Positions 23,756 to 32,449 of a DNA stretch of 44,012 nucleotides are shown here, one piece after another. The translations under genes and the position numbers were made by a program. The notes beneath the pieces were generated by a model, which saw only the letters and a list, made by a program, of their open reading frames with translations, made no database searches and was not told where the DNA came from. Position 1 is the first letter of the stretch; each line of letters opens with the position of its first letter. Source of the DNA: Candidatus Peribacteria bacterium (GTDB lineage Bacteria > Patescibacteriota > Gracilibacteria > Peribacterales > Peribacteraceae); assembly GCA_009691305.1 (NCBI GenBank), contig SICS01000003.1, positions 1-44,012 on the forward strand, read 5' to 3'.

Positions 23756-24487
23756 TCACTTTTTCCTGCGAGCCGACGGCCGCTTTTTCTTCTTTTTTGC
23801 CGCGGACTTTCGGGCAGTGTGGGGCATGGTGCATGCCTGGCAGAAGCCCGGATGCCCGGGGTGCGGGTCGGTGTCGGTGATCAGGTAGCGACGGATCCGC
23901 GGCGTGCAGATGAGCACCATTGCCAGCATCACGACCAGGCAGGCGAAGAAGCCGATGCCCCATCCCGCCAACTGGGCGATGATCGGGTTGTCTGTGCCGA
24001 ATGTCGGTTCGGGGACCGGCACAATGACGAGTCCCCGCATCCCGGCCAGGAACGCGCTCATGGCGACCCAGAAGTAGTAGTCGACGGGGAACGCCCCGAA
24101 CCAGTGCGTGTACCAGGGGATCTTTCCTGGGAAAAATGATTGCCACCCGAAGTGCGGGTTGAAGACGAACCACAGAAAGTCCTCCAGCAGCATCGTTGTA
24201 CAGAGCACGAAGAGGATCGTCAGTTCCATCGGCCACGACCATCCGGCCAACAGGAGCGGCAGATGCAGTAGCACGATCATGTGGAGGTTGAAGTAGATGT
24301 GGTATCCCGTCACTTCCTTCCCATTCATCAGTTTGCGGAGCCACTTGGGCGAAAACCGCCACGATGGCAGGCAGCTCGCCCAGCCGTTGCCTCCTTCTAT
24401 CTGGATCTCCATCAGTGCCGTCACCGTCGAGAGCAGCAGGATGAACGGCCAGAGTATCAAAAAGAATTGCGGGGTCTCGTAGAACAT
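23756..24487 (-). CDS. Polytopic membrane protein with CxxC and Lys-rich tail
   Basis: A 243-aa protein with about five hydrophobic segments. A conserved-looking loop EGGNGWASCLPSWRF followed by GKEVTGYHIYFNLH (about residues 32-70) suggests a defined but, to me, unnamed family. DFLWFVFNPHFGW follows in the next loop. The cytoplasmic tail has HPGHPGFCQACTMPH, a CxxC that could bind a metal, and ends in a strongly basic stretch of Lys/Arg. The adjacent gene downstream on this strand is 40 bases away and opposite, so it is probably monocistronic. A role in membrane biogenesis or lipid modification is possible but not shown. Confidence 0.6.
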   Translation of the reverse strand: MFYETPQFFLILWPFILLLSTVTALMEIQIEGGNGWASCLPSWRFSPKWLRKLMNGKEVTGYHIYFNLHMIVLLHLPLLLAGWSWPMELTILFVLCTTMLLEDFLWFVFNPHFGWQSFFPGKIPWYTHWFGAFPVDYYFWVAMSAFLAGMRGLVIVPVPEPTFGTDNPIIAQLAGWGIGFFACLVVMLAMVLICTPRIRRYLITDTDPHPGHPGFCQACTMPHTARKSAAKKKKKRPSARRKK

Positions 24488-24567
24488 AGATTACCGGGCA
24501 CGCTGACAGTTCTGGCGCGAAACAGCAATGGCGGACTGCTGCTGATCTAGTCTGTTCATAATTCTGA

Positions 24568-24611
24568 GGAGCGCGCTTTCTGCGCGCGTACGCAGGCAGA
24601 AAGCCTGCTCC
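24568..24611. repeat. Imperfect palindrome between msrB and the membrane protein gene
   Basis: GGAGC (24568-24572) pairs with GCTCC (24607-24611) and TTTCTGC (24577-24583) pairs with GCAGAAA (24596-24602), giving a two-part hairpin of 12 pairs. There is no T run, so terminator function is doubtful; it resembles REP-type intergenic elements. Confidence 0.55.
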
Positions 24612-24619
24612 ACTTTTCT

Positions 24620-25021
24620 TCATGTTCCTTTTTCAAATTTCAGCGATACCGAATTCAGGCAGTACCGCTTGCCGGTGGGCGGCGGCCCGTCGTCAAACAC
24701 ATGTCCCAGGTGCGCATCGCAGCGTGCGCAGACGATCTCCGACCGTTGCATGAAGTGCGTGTTATCCATGTTCTCCTGCACATGCCCTTCAATGGGCTCG
24801 TAAAAACTCGGCCAGCCCGTGCCCGATTCGAACTTCGCTGCGGAATGGAAAATGGGCAGGTCACAGCAGACGCATGTGTAGATTCCCTTGTCCTTATTTT
24901 GCAAGAGCAAGCCACAGAATGGAGCCTCGGTGCCTTTCTTCCGCGTCACCTCATACTGCTCCTTTGTTAGTTGCGACTTCCACTCGGCGTCGGTCTTACG
25001 GATTTTCTCGATCTTTTGCAT
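24620..25021 (-). CDS. msrB: Peptide-methionine (R)-S-oxide reductase
   Basis: A 133-aa cytoplasmic repair enzyme (start MQKIEK at 25021; an ATG 21 bases upstream is an alternative). It reduces methionine-R-sulfoxide in proteins. The MsrB signatures are complete: two zinc CxxC pairs (CVCC about residue 52, CARC about 95), [28 protein letters not shown] with the catalytic Cys in RYCLNSVSL near the C-terminus. Length is normal for a stand-alone MsrB. No Shine-Dalgarno is seen. The gene is alone, and no msrA is visible in the window. Confidence 0.93.
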   Translation of the reverse strand: MQKIEKIRKTDAEWKSQLTKEQYEVTRKKGTEAPFCGLLLQNKDKGIYTCVCCDLPIFHSAAKFESGTGWPSFYEPIEGHVQENMDNTHFMQRSEIVCARCDAHLGHVFDDGPPPTGKRYCLNSVSLKFEKGT

Positions 25022-25048
25022 GTGATGACAGTCTAGCATCACTGCGCT

Positions 25049-25107
25049 GTCACCCTGAGCTCGTCGAAGGGCGACAGCGTGTCATGGTGAGCGGAGAGAA
25101 CCATGAC
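25049..25107. repeat. Dispersed two-part element (copy 1)
   Basis: A 27-base block (GTCACCCTGAGC...) followed by a hairpin GTCATGGT...ACCATGAC (eight pairs). The inverted arrangement occurs at 33887-33946: the hairpin first, then the reverse complement of the block with 25 of 27 positions kept. TTCGACRAGCTCAGG-type blocks are common intergenic repeats in bacterial genomes. Confidence 0.65.
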
Positions 25108-25180
25108 AAAAGTTTTCTCCCCATCTTCTTGCCCGTGGTGTTTTCCCCTTCTATTCTTTCCCCCCTTCACTTCATTCCGT

Positions 25181-25819
25181 ATGTCCGACTTCAACAAGAG
25201 CATGCAGTGGCGCTACGCGACAAAGCATTTCGATGCCGCAAAAAAACTGACCAAGGCCCAACTCGACGAACTCCTCGATGCCGCACGTTTATCGGCATCG
25301 TCCTACGGTTTGCAGCCGTACAAGCTCCTTGTGATCACCAATCCGGAACTGCGCGCGAAACTCTGCACGGAGGCAGCATACAACCAGCCACAGGTCGCCG
25401 ACGCATCGCATCTCGTCATCTTCTGCACACGGACCAGCGTCGATGAGGCGTACGTGGATTCATTCGTCGCGAATATCGCGAAGACGCGTGGCGTCACGGC
25501 CGAATCGCTCGCCGGGTACCGCGACATGATGGCGAAGTCGATGAGCCGCATGACGACCGAGCAGCAACAGATCTGGTCGCAGAAGCAGGCGTACATCGCG
25601 CTTGGCACGTTGCTGGCTGCCGCCGCGCACGCCGAGGTCGACGCATGCCCCATGGAGGGCTTCGACTCAACGAAGGTCGATGAGATCCTCGGACTGAAGG
25701 AGATGGGCCTCGCCTCGTCCGTCTTCTGCACGCTTGGGTTCCGCGCCGCCGATGACGCCACCGCCGAGCAGAAGAAAGTCCGCCTTCCCCGTCACGAGTT
25801 CATCATCGAACGCGTCTAA
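25181..25819 (+). CDS. Nitroreductase-family NAD(P)H oxidoreductase
   Basis: A 212-aa FMN-dependent reductase. It begins MSDFNKSMQWRYATKHFD, the NfsB-type start with the R-Y-x-T-K-x-F motif contacting FMN, then LLDAARLSASSYGLQPYKLLVI (phosphate-binding and substrate loops) and a C-terminal GLASSVFCTLGFRA strand. It would reduce quinones, nitro compounds or similar acceptors with NAD(P)H in the cytosol. Start is the ATG at 25181; the frame can be extended 78 bases upstream, but that region is T-rich and starts inside the repeat element. The gene stands alone, convergent with the methyltransferase gene. Confidence 0.88.
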   Translation: MSDFNKSMQWRYATKHFDAAKKLTKAQLDELLDAARLSASSYGLQPYKLLVITNPELRAKLCTEAAYNQPQVADASHLVIFCTRTSVDEAYVDSFVANIAKTRGVTAESLAGYRDMMAKSMSRMTTEQQQIWSQKQAYIALGTLLAAAAHAEVDACPMEGFDSTKVDEILGLKEMGLASSVFCTLGFRAADDATAEQKKVRLPRHEFIIERV

Positions 25820-25854
25820 CGTTGTGAAGACTATGGACATCTAGAATCCGCTCA

Positions 25855-27096
25855 TCATTTCTTCGCCTTAAAAATGACAACCTCCCGCCCCACGAATTGG
25901 TCGGGGCGGCGGTAGAGGAGGGACATGCGGCCATCCACGATCTCGATGGTGGGAGGCAACACAGCCTGGTAGCCGAGTTTCTCGGCTGCCTTCCAGACTT
26001 TCTCCAGCGCGACGGGCGCTTTGCTCGGGTACCAGACGGGCCAGATGCAGACGATCGGCACACCGGGGAGCGACGCAGCAGCCGACTCCAGGAAGCCGAT
26101 CTGCAGTGCCTCATTGTCCGACCGGAGCGTGTTCACCTCTTTCATCGTCGGCCGCTTGGTGAGCGCGGGTCCCAGGGTCGTCTCGGTTACGATCGCATCC
26201 ACACCCTTCGCCAGTTCCGGGTGCGCCTTGGCGTCGAACGGCTTGGTCGCGTCCTGCTTCCAGACCCGCGAGGGCGCTTTGGTCTTGCTGATCTCAAACT
26301 GCTTGCGAAGCCACTCCAGGTTCTTCGTGGTGCCCGTTATGGCTTTCTCCGACTTGTCGGACGCGAGCGCCGTGAACCCGCGCATCAGACATTCCATGGG
26401 GATGACGCCGGTGCCGCAGAAGGGATCAAGGATGACCATCGGTCCCGGGCTTTGGTTTTTTTTTGCCAACCACACACCAAAATTGACCAAGATCTGCGCG
26501 AGCTTCGGCGGGAGCAGGCCGACACTGGTATCGCGCACGGGCTTCTCCATATCGCGCTTCGTGTACGCGTCCACGTCCTGTGCACCCACAGTGATGCCGA
26601 TCCAGAGGAGCGGAGACGTCGACGCCTCCGCTGCATGTTGGATTACGCACAGTTCGCATCCGTGTGAGCGGTCCAGGAGCCCGTTGTCCCGCAGCACGAT
26701 CGATGGTGCGGCCACGCGTTCGTTGCCCACGTAGCGCGAGGGCTTCCCTTTCTTCTTCAGGTGCAGTTTGGATTTGCGGTAAAAGTCTCGCACCGTGCCG
26801 GGCGCGAACCCCAGCGTGCGCAGGCTGAACGTTACCTTCCCTTTGATGGGCATCAGCAGTTTTCCGAGGATCTCGGGGATGTCTTCTGTCCTGGCTTTGG
26901 CGTCCTCCAGCTTTTCCGCCAGCACGATCGTGCCGCCCAGCGTATCCATAAACTTGGCATCCAACGGCACCCCGCTATCAAACAACACCACGCTGTGGTT
27001 GATCTTCTCGTGCAGCAGAAAACCCGGGACCGTCGCGGCTAATTCGGCGAGGCTCAGGTGCGGTTGATGTCCGATGAAGGCGGCGTAGGACGGCAT
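25855..27096 (-). CDS. Trm11/THUMP-type RNA methyltransferase-like protein
   Basis: A 413-aa protein. The N-terminal 150 residues (MPSYAAFIGHQPHLSLAELAA) resemble the RNA-binding part of Trm11-type enzymes. A basic linker with RKSKLHLKKKGKPSR precedes the catalytic domain. SAM motif I is ILDPFCGTGVIPMECLMRG (about residue 222 on), followed by ASDKSEKAI. The motif IV region reads VTETTLGPAL instead of the classical DPPYG, so target and activity are uncertain. In family terms it should methylate guanosine in tRNA. Its start overlaps the downstream end of the GT-C gene by 43 bases, so the two are probably co-transcribed. Confidence 0.75.
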   Translation of the reverse strand: MPSYAAFIGHQPHLSLAELAATVPGFLLHEKINHSVVLFDSGVPLDAKFMDTLGGTIVLAEKLEDAKARTEDIPEILGKLLMPIKGKVTFSLRTLGFAPGTVRDFYRKSKLHLKKKGKPSRYVGNERVAAPSIVLRDNGLLDRSHGCELCVIQHAAEASTSPLLWIGITVGAQDVDAYTKRDMEKPVRDTSVGLLPPKLAQILVNFGVWLAKKNQSPGPMVILDPFCGTGVIPMECLMRGFTALASDKSEKAITGTTKNLEWLRKQFEISKTKAPSRVWKQDATKPFDAKAHPELAKGVDAIVTETTLGPALTKRPTMKEVNTLRSDNEALQIGFLESAAASLPGVPIVCIWPVWYPSKAPVALEKVWKAAEKLGYQAVLPPTIEIVDGRMSLLYRRPDQFVGREVVIFKAKK

Positions 27097-28481
27097 GTGA
27101 CAAGATCATACATGAGGAGCGTCGTGATCGTAACAATCACTGGCATTAAATGGATGAGCCCTCGCGCATACCCCGTCTGCAGCAGTGCCTCCGTCGAAAG
27201 ACCTGTAAAGAGGTACGCAAACATCTGGACGAGGTAGGGGATCAGGAAGAACGTCGTCAGAGTCACCACAGAGGTACGGAAGGCAGTTTTCCACCGCAGA
27301 GCAAGTAGCCCGAAGAAGAGCGGGAACAAGAGCCCCCAATTTCCCTCAAAGAACGTGTTCACGGTCACAGAGAGCAACACGTTCTTCTGCCACCGGAAGT
27401 TCAGGTCGATCCCCTTGGCGTTCCCGAACGGCAGCCCGTTCGTCAGCTTGAACGCAATCCAGGGGACGACAATCGCGAGGATCACCCCTCCTGCAATCAA
27501 TGCCGTGATGATGAGCGCGCGGGGCGACACCGCCTTTTTCCGCCACAACCAGAGGGCTGTGATGGCGAACAGCAACGCGAGGACGGGGAAGTATAATGCC
27601 CACCCCTCGTTCTTCGTGAACGTCACAAGTGCGATCATCAGGCCGGAGATCCGCAGAAAAGACATCGCGCGCCCGGCGTCCTCCGACCGCAACGCATGCA
27701 CCAGCAGTGCGACCGACGCAAAGAGGTGCACCGAGAGGAACACGTCCGCGTACGCGCTCGTTCCATGAATCAGCTCGAGCGGCAGGGATGCCAATATTAT
27801 GGCTCCCAGAAGCGCAAAACTCATCGGCAGCATCCGGCGCAGCGTCCAGTACACCAGGAGCAGCAGCGCGATGAACCAGATGAAGTGGATGCTGTTCACA
27901 ATGCCCTCCTGCCACGACCCCGCGAGCGTCGCGAGCCACGTCTTCGCAAGCGGCACCGTGGGTGGGTACGAACTGACGCCCGGGATGTTCGGGCTCCAAG
28001 GGAACTGCAGCGTAAACGATTTCTGGAGGTAGAAAATCTTTCCGCGCAGGTTCCAGTTGTCGGTCGTGTCGTCAAAGAACGACGGTACCAGCAAGAGAGT
28101 CAAACAGAAGAGCAGCACACGCACTGCAACCCACGCGCCCAGGGCCATCACTGCGATGCGCACCCCCCGTGGCATGGTTTCCGCAGGAAGAAGGGGAGCG
28201 AAGTACGGCGGCACGGATTTCCTCCGCAGCACCCACGGGATTCCGAGCGCGATCAGAAGCGCCGCGAACACCATCAGGAACCCCGACGCTGTGAACGGAA
28301 CACCCAGCAGAACATTCGCGAAGAACGCGACGAACATCGAGAGGGTCATGCCGACCACAAACCCGAGTGCCCACTTCTCCTCCCGCTCGAGCACGTGCAC
28401 CTTCCACTCCACTAGGTCGAGCAGCAGCCACCCGACACACGCGGGGAGGAGAAAGCCGATGGTCAGCGGGAGGATCATCAT
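27054..28481 (-). CDS. GT-C-type glycosyltransferase-like membrane protein
   Basis: A 475-aa protein with about 12 predicted membrane segments. An acidic pair in the first large periplasmic loop (FFDDTTDNWNLRGKIFY, about residues 135-150) and HGTSAYADV further on resemble the catalytic loops of dolichyl-phosphate-mannose transferase-like enzymes, which use lipid-linked sugars on the outer face of the membrane. Start at 28481 overlaps the stop of the upstream gene as ATGA. A large extracytoplasmic partner precedes it, suggesting a two-gene surface glycan module. Family membership is inferred from topology and loops, not from a strong motif. Confidence 0.7.
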   Translation of the reverse strand: MMILPLTIGFLLPACVGWLLLDLVEWKVHVLEREEKWALGFVVGMTLSMFVAFFANVLLGVPFTASGFLMVFAALLIALGIPWVLRRKSVPPYFAPLLPAETMPRGVRIAVMALGAWVAVRVLLFCLTLLLVPSFFDDTTDNWNLRGKIFYLQKSFTLQFPWSPNIPGVSSYPPTVPLAKTWLATLAGSWQEGIVNSIHFIWFIALLLLVYWTLRRMLPMSFALLGAIILASLPLELIHGTSAYADVFLSVHLFASVALLVHALRSEDAGRAMSFLRISGLMIALVTFTKNEGWALYFPVLALLFAITALWLWRKKAVSPRALIITALIAGGVILAIVVPWIAFKLTNGLPFGNAKGIDLNFRWQKNVLLSVTVNTFFEGNWGLLFPLFFGLLALRWKTAFRTSVVTLTTFFLIPYLVQMFAYLFTGLSTEALLQTGYARGLIHLMPVIVTITTLLMYDLVTCRPTPPSSDINRT

Positions 28482-29647
28482 GGCGTCACTTCAAAGAGGA
28501 ACGAGTTCGGGTCGAACTGCGTCACGATGCGCCCCGGCGGGCTCCATGGCACGCCGCCCACACTCAGTCGGTTTTCGGCATCCACCGTCACGTCGTTGCG
28601 CCGGAACATCAGCCAGTAGCGCAAATCATTATTCGGTTCGGTCGGCAGTTCCATGATCGCCGGTAGCGCGAAGTACCGGACCATCGAGTCCACGGGCGCG
28701 TCTCGAGCCATCAGCAGCCCAAAATGGACGCCGTCCTTCAGGTATGGTGCGCTCTGCTCCATGATGTCGTTGAAGTTCTGGTAGTTGCGGAAAATTTTCC
28801 TGCCCTGCGGTTGCGAGATGTACAAATCATAATCGTTCTTCGCGTAACTGAGCAGCTCCAGCCCCATGCGAATGTCGTACAAGACCCAGAGCCCGCCGAA
28901 CGCGAGCAAGAAGAGTACAAGCGGATGCCCAAATTGCTTCATCCCCATGCGCGGCACAGCCACGTAACGGTAGAGCGTGATCACGACGGCGATCGCCAGC
29001 AGCGCGAAGAAGAAAATCCAGTTGCCCGATCGCCCCCGCGGCGGGAGCTCTGTGAACAGTTTCACCGTCCCAAGCGGGTTGTACTCGACCACCGGACCCC
29101 AGACGAAGTTGATGCTGATGGGCGACATCGTGTCGAACTTCCAGAAGCTCCTCCACACCTCCGCGATTTTCTCGAGGGCGTTCCAGTGCACGAAGCGGAT
29201 CTCCTGCAACAGGAGGTCGGTGCCCTGGGGGAAGGCGAGGCCGATGCTGTCGGTGTGGCGGTCCCACTCCGCATACGCGTCCACGTTCAGGTCCAGGGTC
29301 GATTCACCATTGGGGATCGTGATGTTGAGTTCCGTGTACTGGTCTTCGCTGCGGACGTGCTCATGCCAGAAGAGCCGCGCGTCGATCTGTCCGTTGCTCA
29401 CAAAATGGATGCTGATCACTTCGGTCGCGTGCGGGAGGCTCAATTGCGTCAGCATGCTGCCGGGCTTGTCCTTCGCCGTCACATGCAGCCCGTCCGACGT
29501 CATCGTCGGTAAATCCAGGTTCGAGACCCGCCACTCGCCAGGCAGGCTTTCCTGGCGGAAGTCCCAGATTGCCTCCGTCATCGCGAACGCCGCCGCGGGG
29601 ACGGTCAGGAACAGTGCCGAAAGGATGATCCGGGGCAGCAGACGCAC
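28478..29647 (-). CDS. Exported protein with beta domain and two membrane segments
   Basis: A 389-aa protein with signal peptide (MRLLPRIILSALFLTVPAAAFA), then about 185 residues of beta-rich extracellular sequence (DFRQESLPGEWRVSNLDLP..., similar in style to carbohydrate-binding beta-sandwiches). Two membrane segments (about residues 208-230 and 242-262) follow, then another exposed domain with a YWLMFRRNDVTVDAENRLSV segment. It is translationally coupled (ATGA) to the GT-C-type gene, so it is likely an accessory or sugar-handling partner. No named family recognised. The first ATG is preferred because it starts the signal peptide. Confidence 0.6.
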   Translation of the reverse strand: MRLLPRIILSALFLTVPAAAFAMTEAIWDFRQESLPGEWRVSNLDLPTMTSDGLHVTAKDKPGSMLTQLSLPHATEVISIHFVSNGQIDARLFWHEHVRSEDQYTELNITIPNGESTLDLNVDAYAEWDRHTDSIGLAFPQGTDLLLQEIRFVHWNALEKIAEVWRSFWKFDTMSPISINFVWGPVVEYNPLGTVKLFTELPPRGRSGNWIFFFALLAIAVVITLYRYVAVPRMGMKQFGHPLVLFLLAFGGLWVLYDIRMGLELLSYAKNDYDLYISQPQGRKIFRNYQNFNDIMEQSAPYLKDGVHFGLLMARDAPVDSMVRYFALPAIMELPTEPNNDLRYWLMFRRNDVTVDAENRLSVGGVPWSPPGRIVTQFDPNSFLFEVTP

Positions 29648-29680
29648 GGGAGGGAGTGTACAGAACCGACTTTCGCGTGC

Positions 29681-31471
29681 CTATGCCTCCCCCGCAACAT
29701 CGATCTCCTTTGGGCCGCCACTCACGACTGCCTTGATGCGCCTCACGCCTGCGGACGAACTCTCTTCCTTCTGGATCTTGAACGAGCCGAGCATGCCGGT
29801 ACGCGCCACGTGCGGGCCGCCGCAGATTTCCTTGCTGAAGGAACCATCTCCTACGACGTAGACCTTCACTTGCGATTCGTAGCGGTCATCAAAGACGCCG
29901 ATCGCACCTTCCTTCTTCGCACCGTCGACCGTCGCCAAGTGGTACGCCATGGGGAGGTCTTTCTTGATCTCTTCATTCACGAGGTCTTCCACCTTTTTGA
30001 TCTGCTCTGGTGTCATTTTATCCGGATGCGTAAAGTCGAACCGCAACCGGTCGGCCGTCACGTTGCTGCCTTTCTGCCACACATGATCGCCGAGGACTTT
30101 CCGGAGCCCGGCGTTCAGCAAGTGCGTCGCCGTGTGCAGCTTCGTCGTCTCGGCGGAATGATCGGCGAGACCGCCGGCGAATTTTTGCGCCGCGCCGGCG
30201 CGCGAAAGTTTCTGGTGTTCTTCGAATGCTTTCTCAAAACCTTTTTCATCCACGGTGAGTCCGCGTTCTGCAGCCAGCTCTTTCGTCAGTTCCAACGGGA
30301 AGCCGTAGGTGTCGTAGAGATGGAAGGCAGAGACGCCGTCGATGATCTTTCCGGTGAGGGTTTCCGCGACCGAGGTGAAACGTTTTAGCCCTTCGTGGAG
30401 CGTTTTTCCGAACTGTGCCTCCTCCTGTTTCAGCGTCTCCAGGATCGCCGAAGATTTCTTTGCCAAGAGGGGATACGCCGCGCTGTTTTGGTCGATCACG
30501 ACTTGCGCGATGCCCGGAGTGAATGCCGTCTCAATCCCCAGCTGCTTTCCCGACCGGATCGCCCTGCGGATGATGCGTCGCAAGACGTATCCCTGATCTA
30601 CATTCGACGGCGCAACACCGTCCATGATCATGAAGGTTGCAGCTTTCAGGTGATCGCAGATGATCCGTCGGTGGCGCATATCGCCAGCATGGATCACGTC
30701 CATGATCGACTTCATCCGATCCGTCTCATACACGCTCTCCACTCCCTGCAACACTTTCGCCACGCGCTCGAGGCCCATCCCTGTGTCCACGCATTGCTGC
30801 TTTAACGTCTCGAACGTTCCATCCTCCTTTTTGTTGTACTGCAGGAAGACGTCGTTCCAAATTTCGAGCCAGTTTGGATCATCATTCGCAGGGTTGGAAC
30901 CTTTCGGCGGCAGCTCAGACGTTCCCACCCAGTAGAACATCTCCGTGTCCGGTCCGCACGGGCCGGTTTTGCCGGCAGGACCCCACCAGTTTTTGGCTTT
31001 GGGAAGGAATCCGATGCGTTCCTCGGGGATGCCGCATTTTATCCAATATCCCGCGGATTCGGTGTCCTTTAGTGCATCCTTGTCGCCTTCAAAGCAGGTG
31101 ACCGCGAGCTTGTTCAGAGGAATCTCGAGCACTTTCGTCAGGAACTCAAAACTCATCGTGATCGCTTCCTCTTTAAAGTAATCACCCAGACTCCAGTTGC
31201 CGAGCATTTCGAACATCGTCAGGTGGCTCGAGTCGCCCACTTCGTCGATGTCCCCCGTGCGTACACAGCGCTGGACGTCGACGAGTCGCTTTCCGGCAGG
31301 ATGTTTCTCGCCCATCAGGTACGGCACCAGCGGATGCATGCCCGCAGTGGTGAAGAGCACGGTCGGGTCGTTCTCCGGGATCAGCGATGCACCGGGGATC
31401 ACGGCGTGCCCCTTCTTCTGAAAGAAGTCGAGATAGGCTTGCCGGATCTGGTCGGTGGAGAGAGGCCGCAT
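29681..31471 (-). CDS. alaS: Alanyl-tRNA synthetase, short form lacking the C-Ala domain
   Basis: A 596-aa cytoplasmic enzyme charging tRNA-Ala. The class II core begins at once (FFQKKGHAVIPGASLIP, FTTAGMHPLVPYL, RCVRTGDIDEVG, MFEMLGNWSLGDYFK). After the helical tRNA-recognition part comes the editing domain with its zinc ligands: HTATHLLNAG (HxxxH) and CGGPH, where bacterial enzymes usually have CGGTH. It stops soon after, at about 596 residues against roughly 870 for typical bacterial AlaRS. The whole C-terminal C-Ala/oligomerisation region is therefore missing, not truncated by a frameshift. Such short forms fit reduced-genome lineages. Start ATG at 31471. Confidence 0.93.
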   Translation of the reverse strand: MRPLSTDQIRQAYLDFFQKKGHAVIPGASLIPENDPTVLFTTAGMHPLVPYLMGEKHPAGKRLVDVQRCVRTGDIDEVGDSSHLTMFEMLGNWSLGDYFKEEAITMSFEFLTKVLEIPLNKLAVTCFEGDKDALKDTESAGYWIKCGIPEERIGFLPKAKNWWGPAGKTGPCGPDTEMFYWVGTSELPPKGSNPANDDPNWLEIWNDVFLQYNKKEDGTFETLKQQCVDTGMGLERVAKVLQGVESVYETDRMKSIMDVIHAGDMRHRRIICDHLKAATFMIMDGVAPSNVDQGYVLRRIIRRAIRSGKQLGIETAFTPGIAQVVIDQNSAAYPLLAKKSSAILETLKQEEAQFGKTLHEGLKRFTSVAETLTGKIIDGVSAFHLYDTYGFPLELTKELAAERGLTVDEKGFEKAFEEHQKLSRAGAAQKFAGGLADHSAETTKLHTATHLLNAGLRKVLGDHVWQKGSNVTADRLRFDFTHPDKMTPEQIKKVEDLVNEEIKKDLPMAYHLATVDGAKKEGAIGVFDDRYESQVKVYVVGDGSFSKEICGGPHVARTGMLGSFKIQKEESSSAGVRRIKAVVSGGPKEIDVAGEA

Positions 31472-31563
31472 GGAAAAGCGAGTGTAGCAGCCAATTGAAT
31501 GAGATCGGGGAGATCGGGAGTAATTGACAAAAATGCCTTATATTGAGAGTATACCAGGTGACC

Positions 31564-32370
31564 ATGAATGTGCTTCTGCCAAAGGAAGGCGATGACTGGA
31601 CGCATGTTTCTGCGCTTGGCTGGAATGAGGACCAATACCTGACAGTCCCTGTGGATATCCGGAACCATATTCTGGCATGTCAGGGTGTCCGTGAATGTGA
31701 AAGGGTCGCGACGACGACGAAATCACGGATTCACTACCGTGACGCACGGGAAATCCTGGAGACCCATTTTGCCTTACCTTCGGAAATTGAAAATCCTGTG
31801 AAGAGTGCCAGGGAAATACTACTGTCCCTTGTGGATCGTCACATTACTCAAGTGTGCTTGCCGGTGGATTTCGTCAAAGAGGTGTTGCAGCAGGACAATG
31901 ATTTGCGGAATCTCAGTACCGATGCTCGGTACTGTGAGGGGGTCCAGATGTACGCACTGGAAAAAGTGCAGTTCTCTGTGCGAATGGCGCTTGATGAGGC
32001 ATTCGCCAACCACCTAAAACACGGAGTGCAAGGTGACCCGCGGGGGATAATTGAGGGTAAAGGAAGGATAGCCAATGGCGTTGCGGAATTTGTGACGAAA
32101 GATTCGGGCAAAGGCTTCATTCCGGAGCATGTTCAGGACTCTCATGATAATCTGGAGAAACCTTCAGGCAGGGGAATTTTCCTCATGAAATATTATATGG
32201 ATTTCGTGGGCATTCTTGATAACGGATCCAAATACCATATGACGAAACAAATGAAAGATGGCATCCAGCTCACCATCAAGAAACAGGTCGTTTTCCAGTC
32301 GTGGAAGGAATTGGTGTTGTATGCCGGAAAGAAGTTTCAGCCGGAAGAAAAAGAGGAGAAAACCGAGTAA
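31564..32370 (+). CDS. RsbW-type HATPase regulator with unknown N-domain
   Basis: A 268-aa protein. The N-terminal 125 residues match no family I know. The C-terminal part is a GHKL ATPase: MALDEAFANHLKHG (N box), EFVTKDSGKGF (DxGxG) and KPSGRGIFLMKYYMDFV (lid/G2). This is the pattern of anti-sigma-factor serine kinases such as RsbW/SpoIIAB rather than sensor kinases. It would bind ATP and control a partner by phosphorylation or sequestration. I use the ATG at 31564, preceded by AGGTGA; the track start at a TTG 21 bases earlier is less likely. A TTGACA at 31524 may belong to its promoter. A second HATPase regulator lies at 35517. Confidence 0.75.
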   Translation: MNVLLPKEGDDWTHVSALGWNEDQYLTVPVDIRNHILACQGVRECERVATTTKSRIHYRDAREILETHFALPSEIENPVKSAREILLSLVDRHITQVCLPVDFVKEVLQQDNDLRNLSTDARYCEGVQMYALEKVQFSVRMALDEAFANHLKHGVQGDPRGIIEGKGRIANGVAEFVTKDSGKGFIPEHVQDSHDNLEKPSGRGIFLMKYYMDFVGILDNGSKYHMTKQMKDGIQLTIKKQVVFQSWKELVLYAGKKFQPEEKEEKTE

Positions 32371-32402
32371 TGCAGGCCGTTTGACCGGCTGATGACGTGT
32401 AC

Positions 32403-32431
32403 TTGAAATAAATCCTGTTTTCTGTTATAAT
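32403..32431 (+). promoter_or_regulatory. Promoter of the sensor kinase gene
   Basis: TTGAAA (32403-32408), 17-base spacer, consensus TATAAT (32426-32431). The start point should fall near 32438, leaving a 5' UTR of about 12 bases before the ATG at 32450. Confidence 0.8.
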
Positions 32432-32449
32432 ACACAAGTAAACATACAC

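Noticed and set aside
31524..31563. TTGACA at 31524 as a full promoter for the HATPase gene
   Set aside because: No -10 box with acceptable spacing was found: TATATT is only 9 bases and TATACC 20 bases downstream. It was left as a possibility only.
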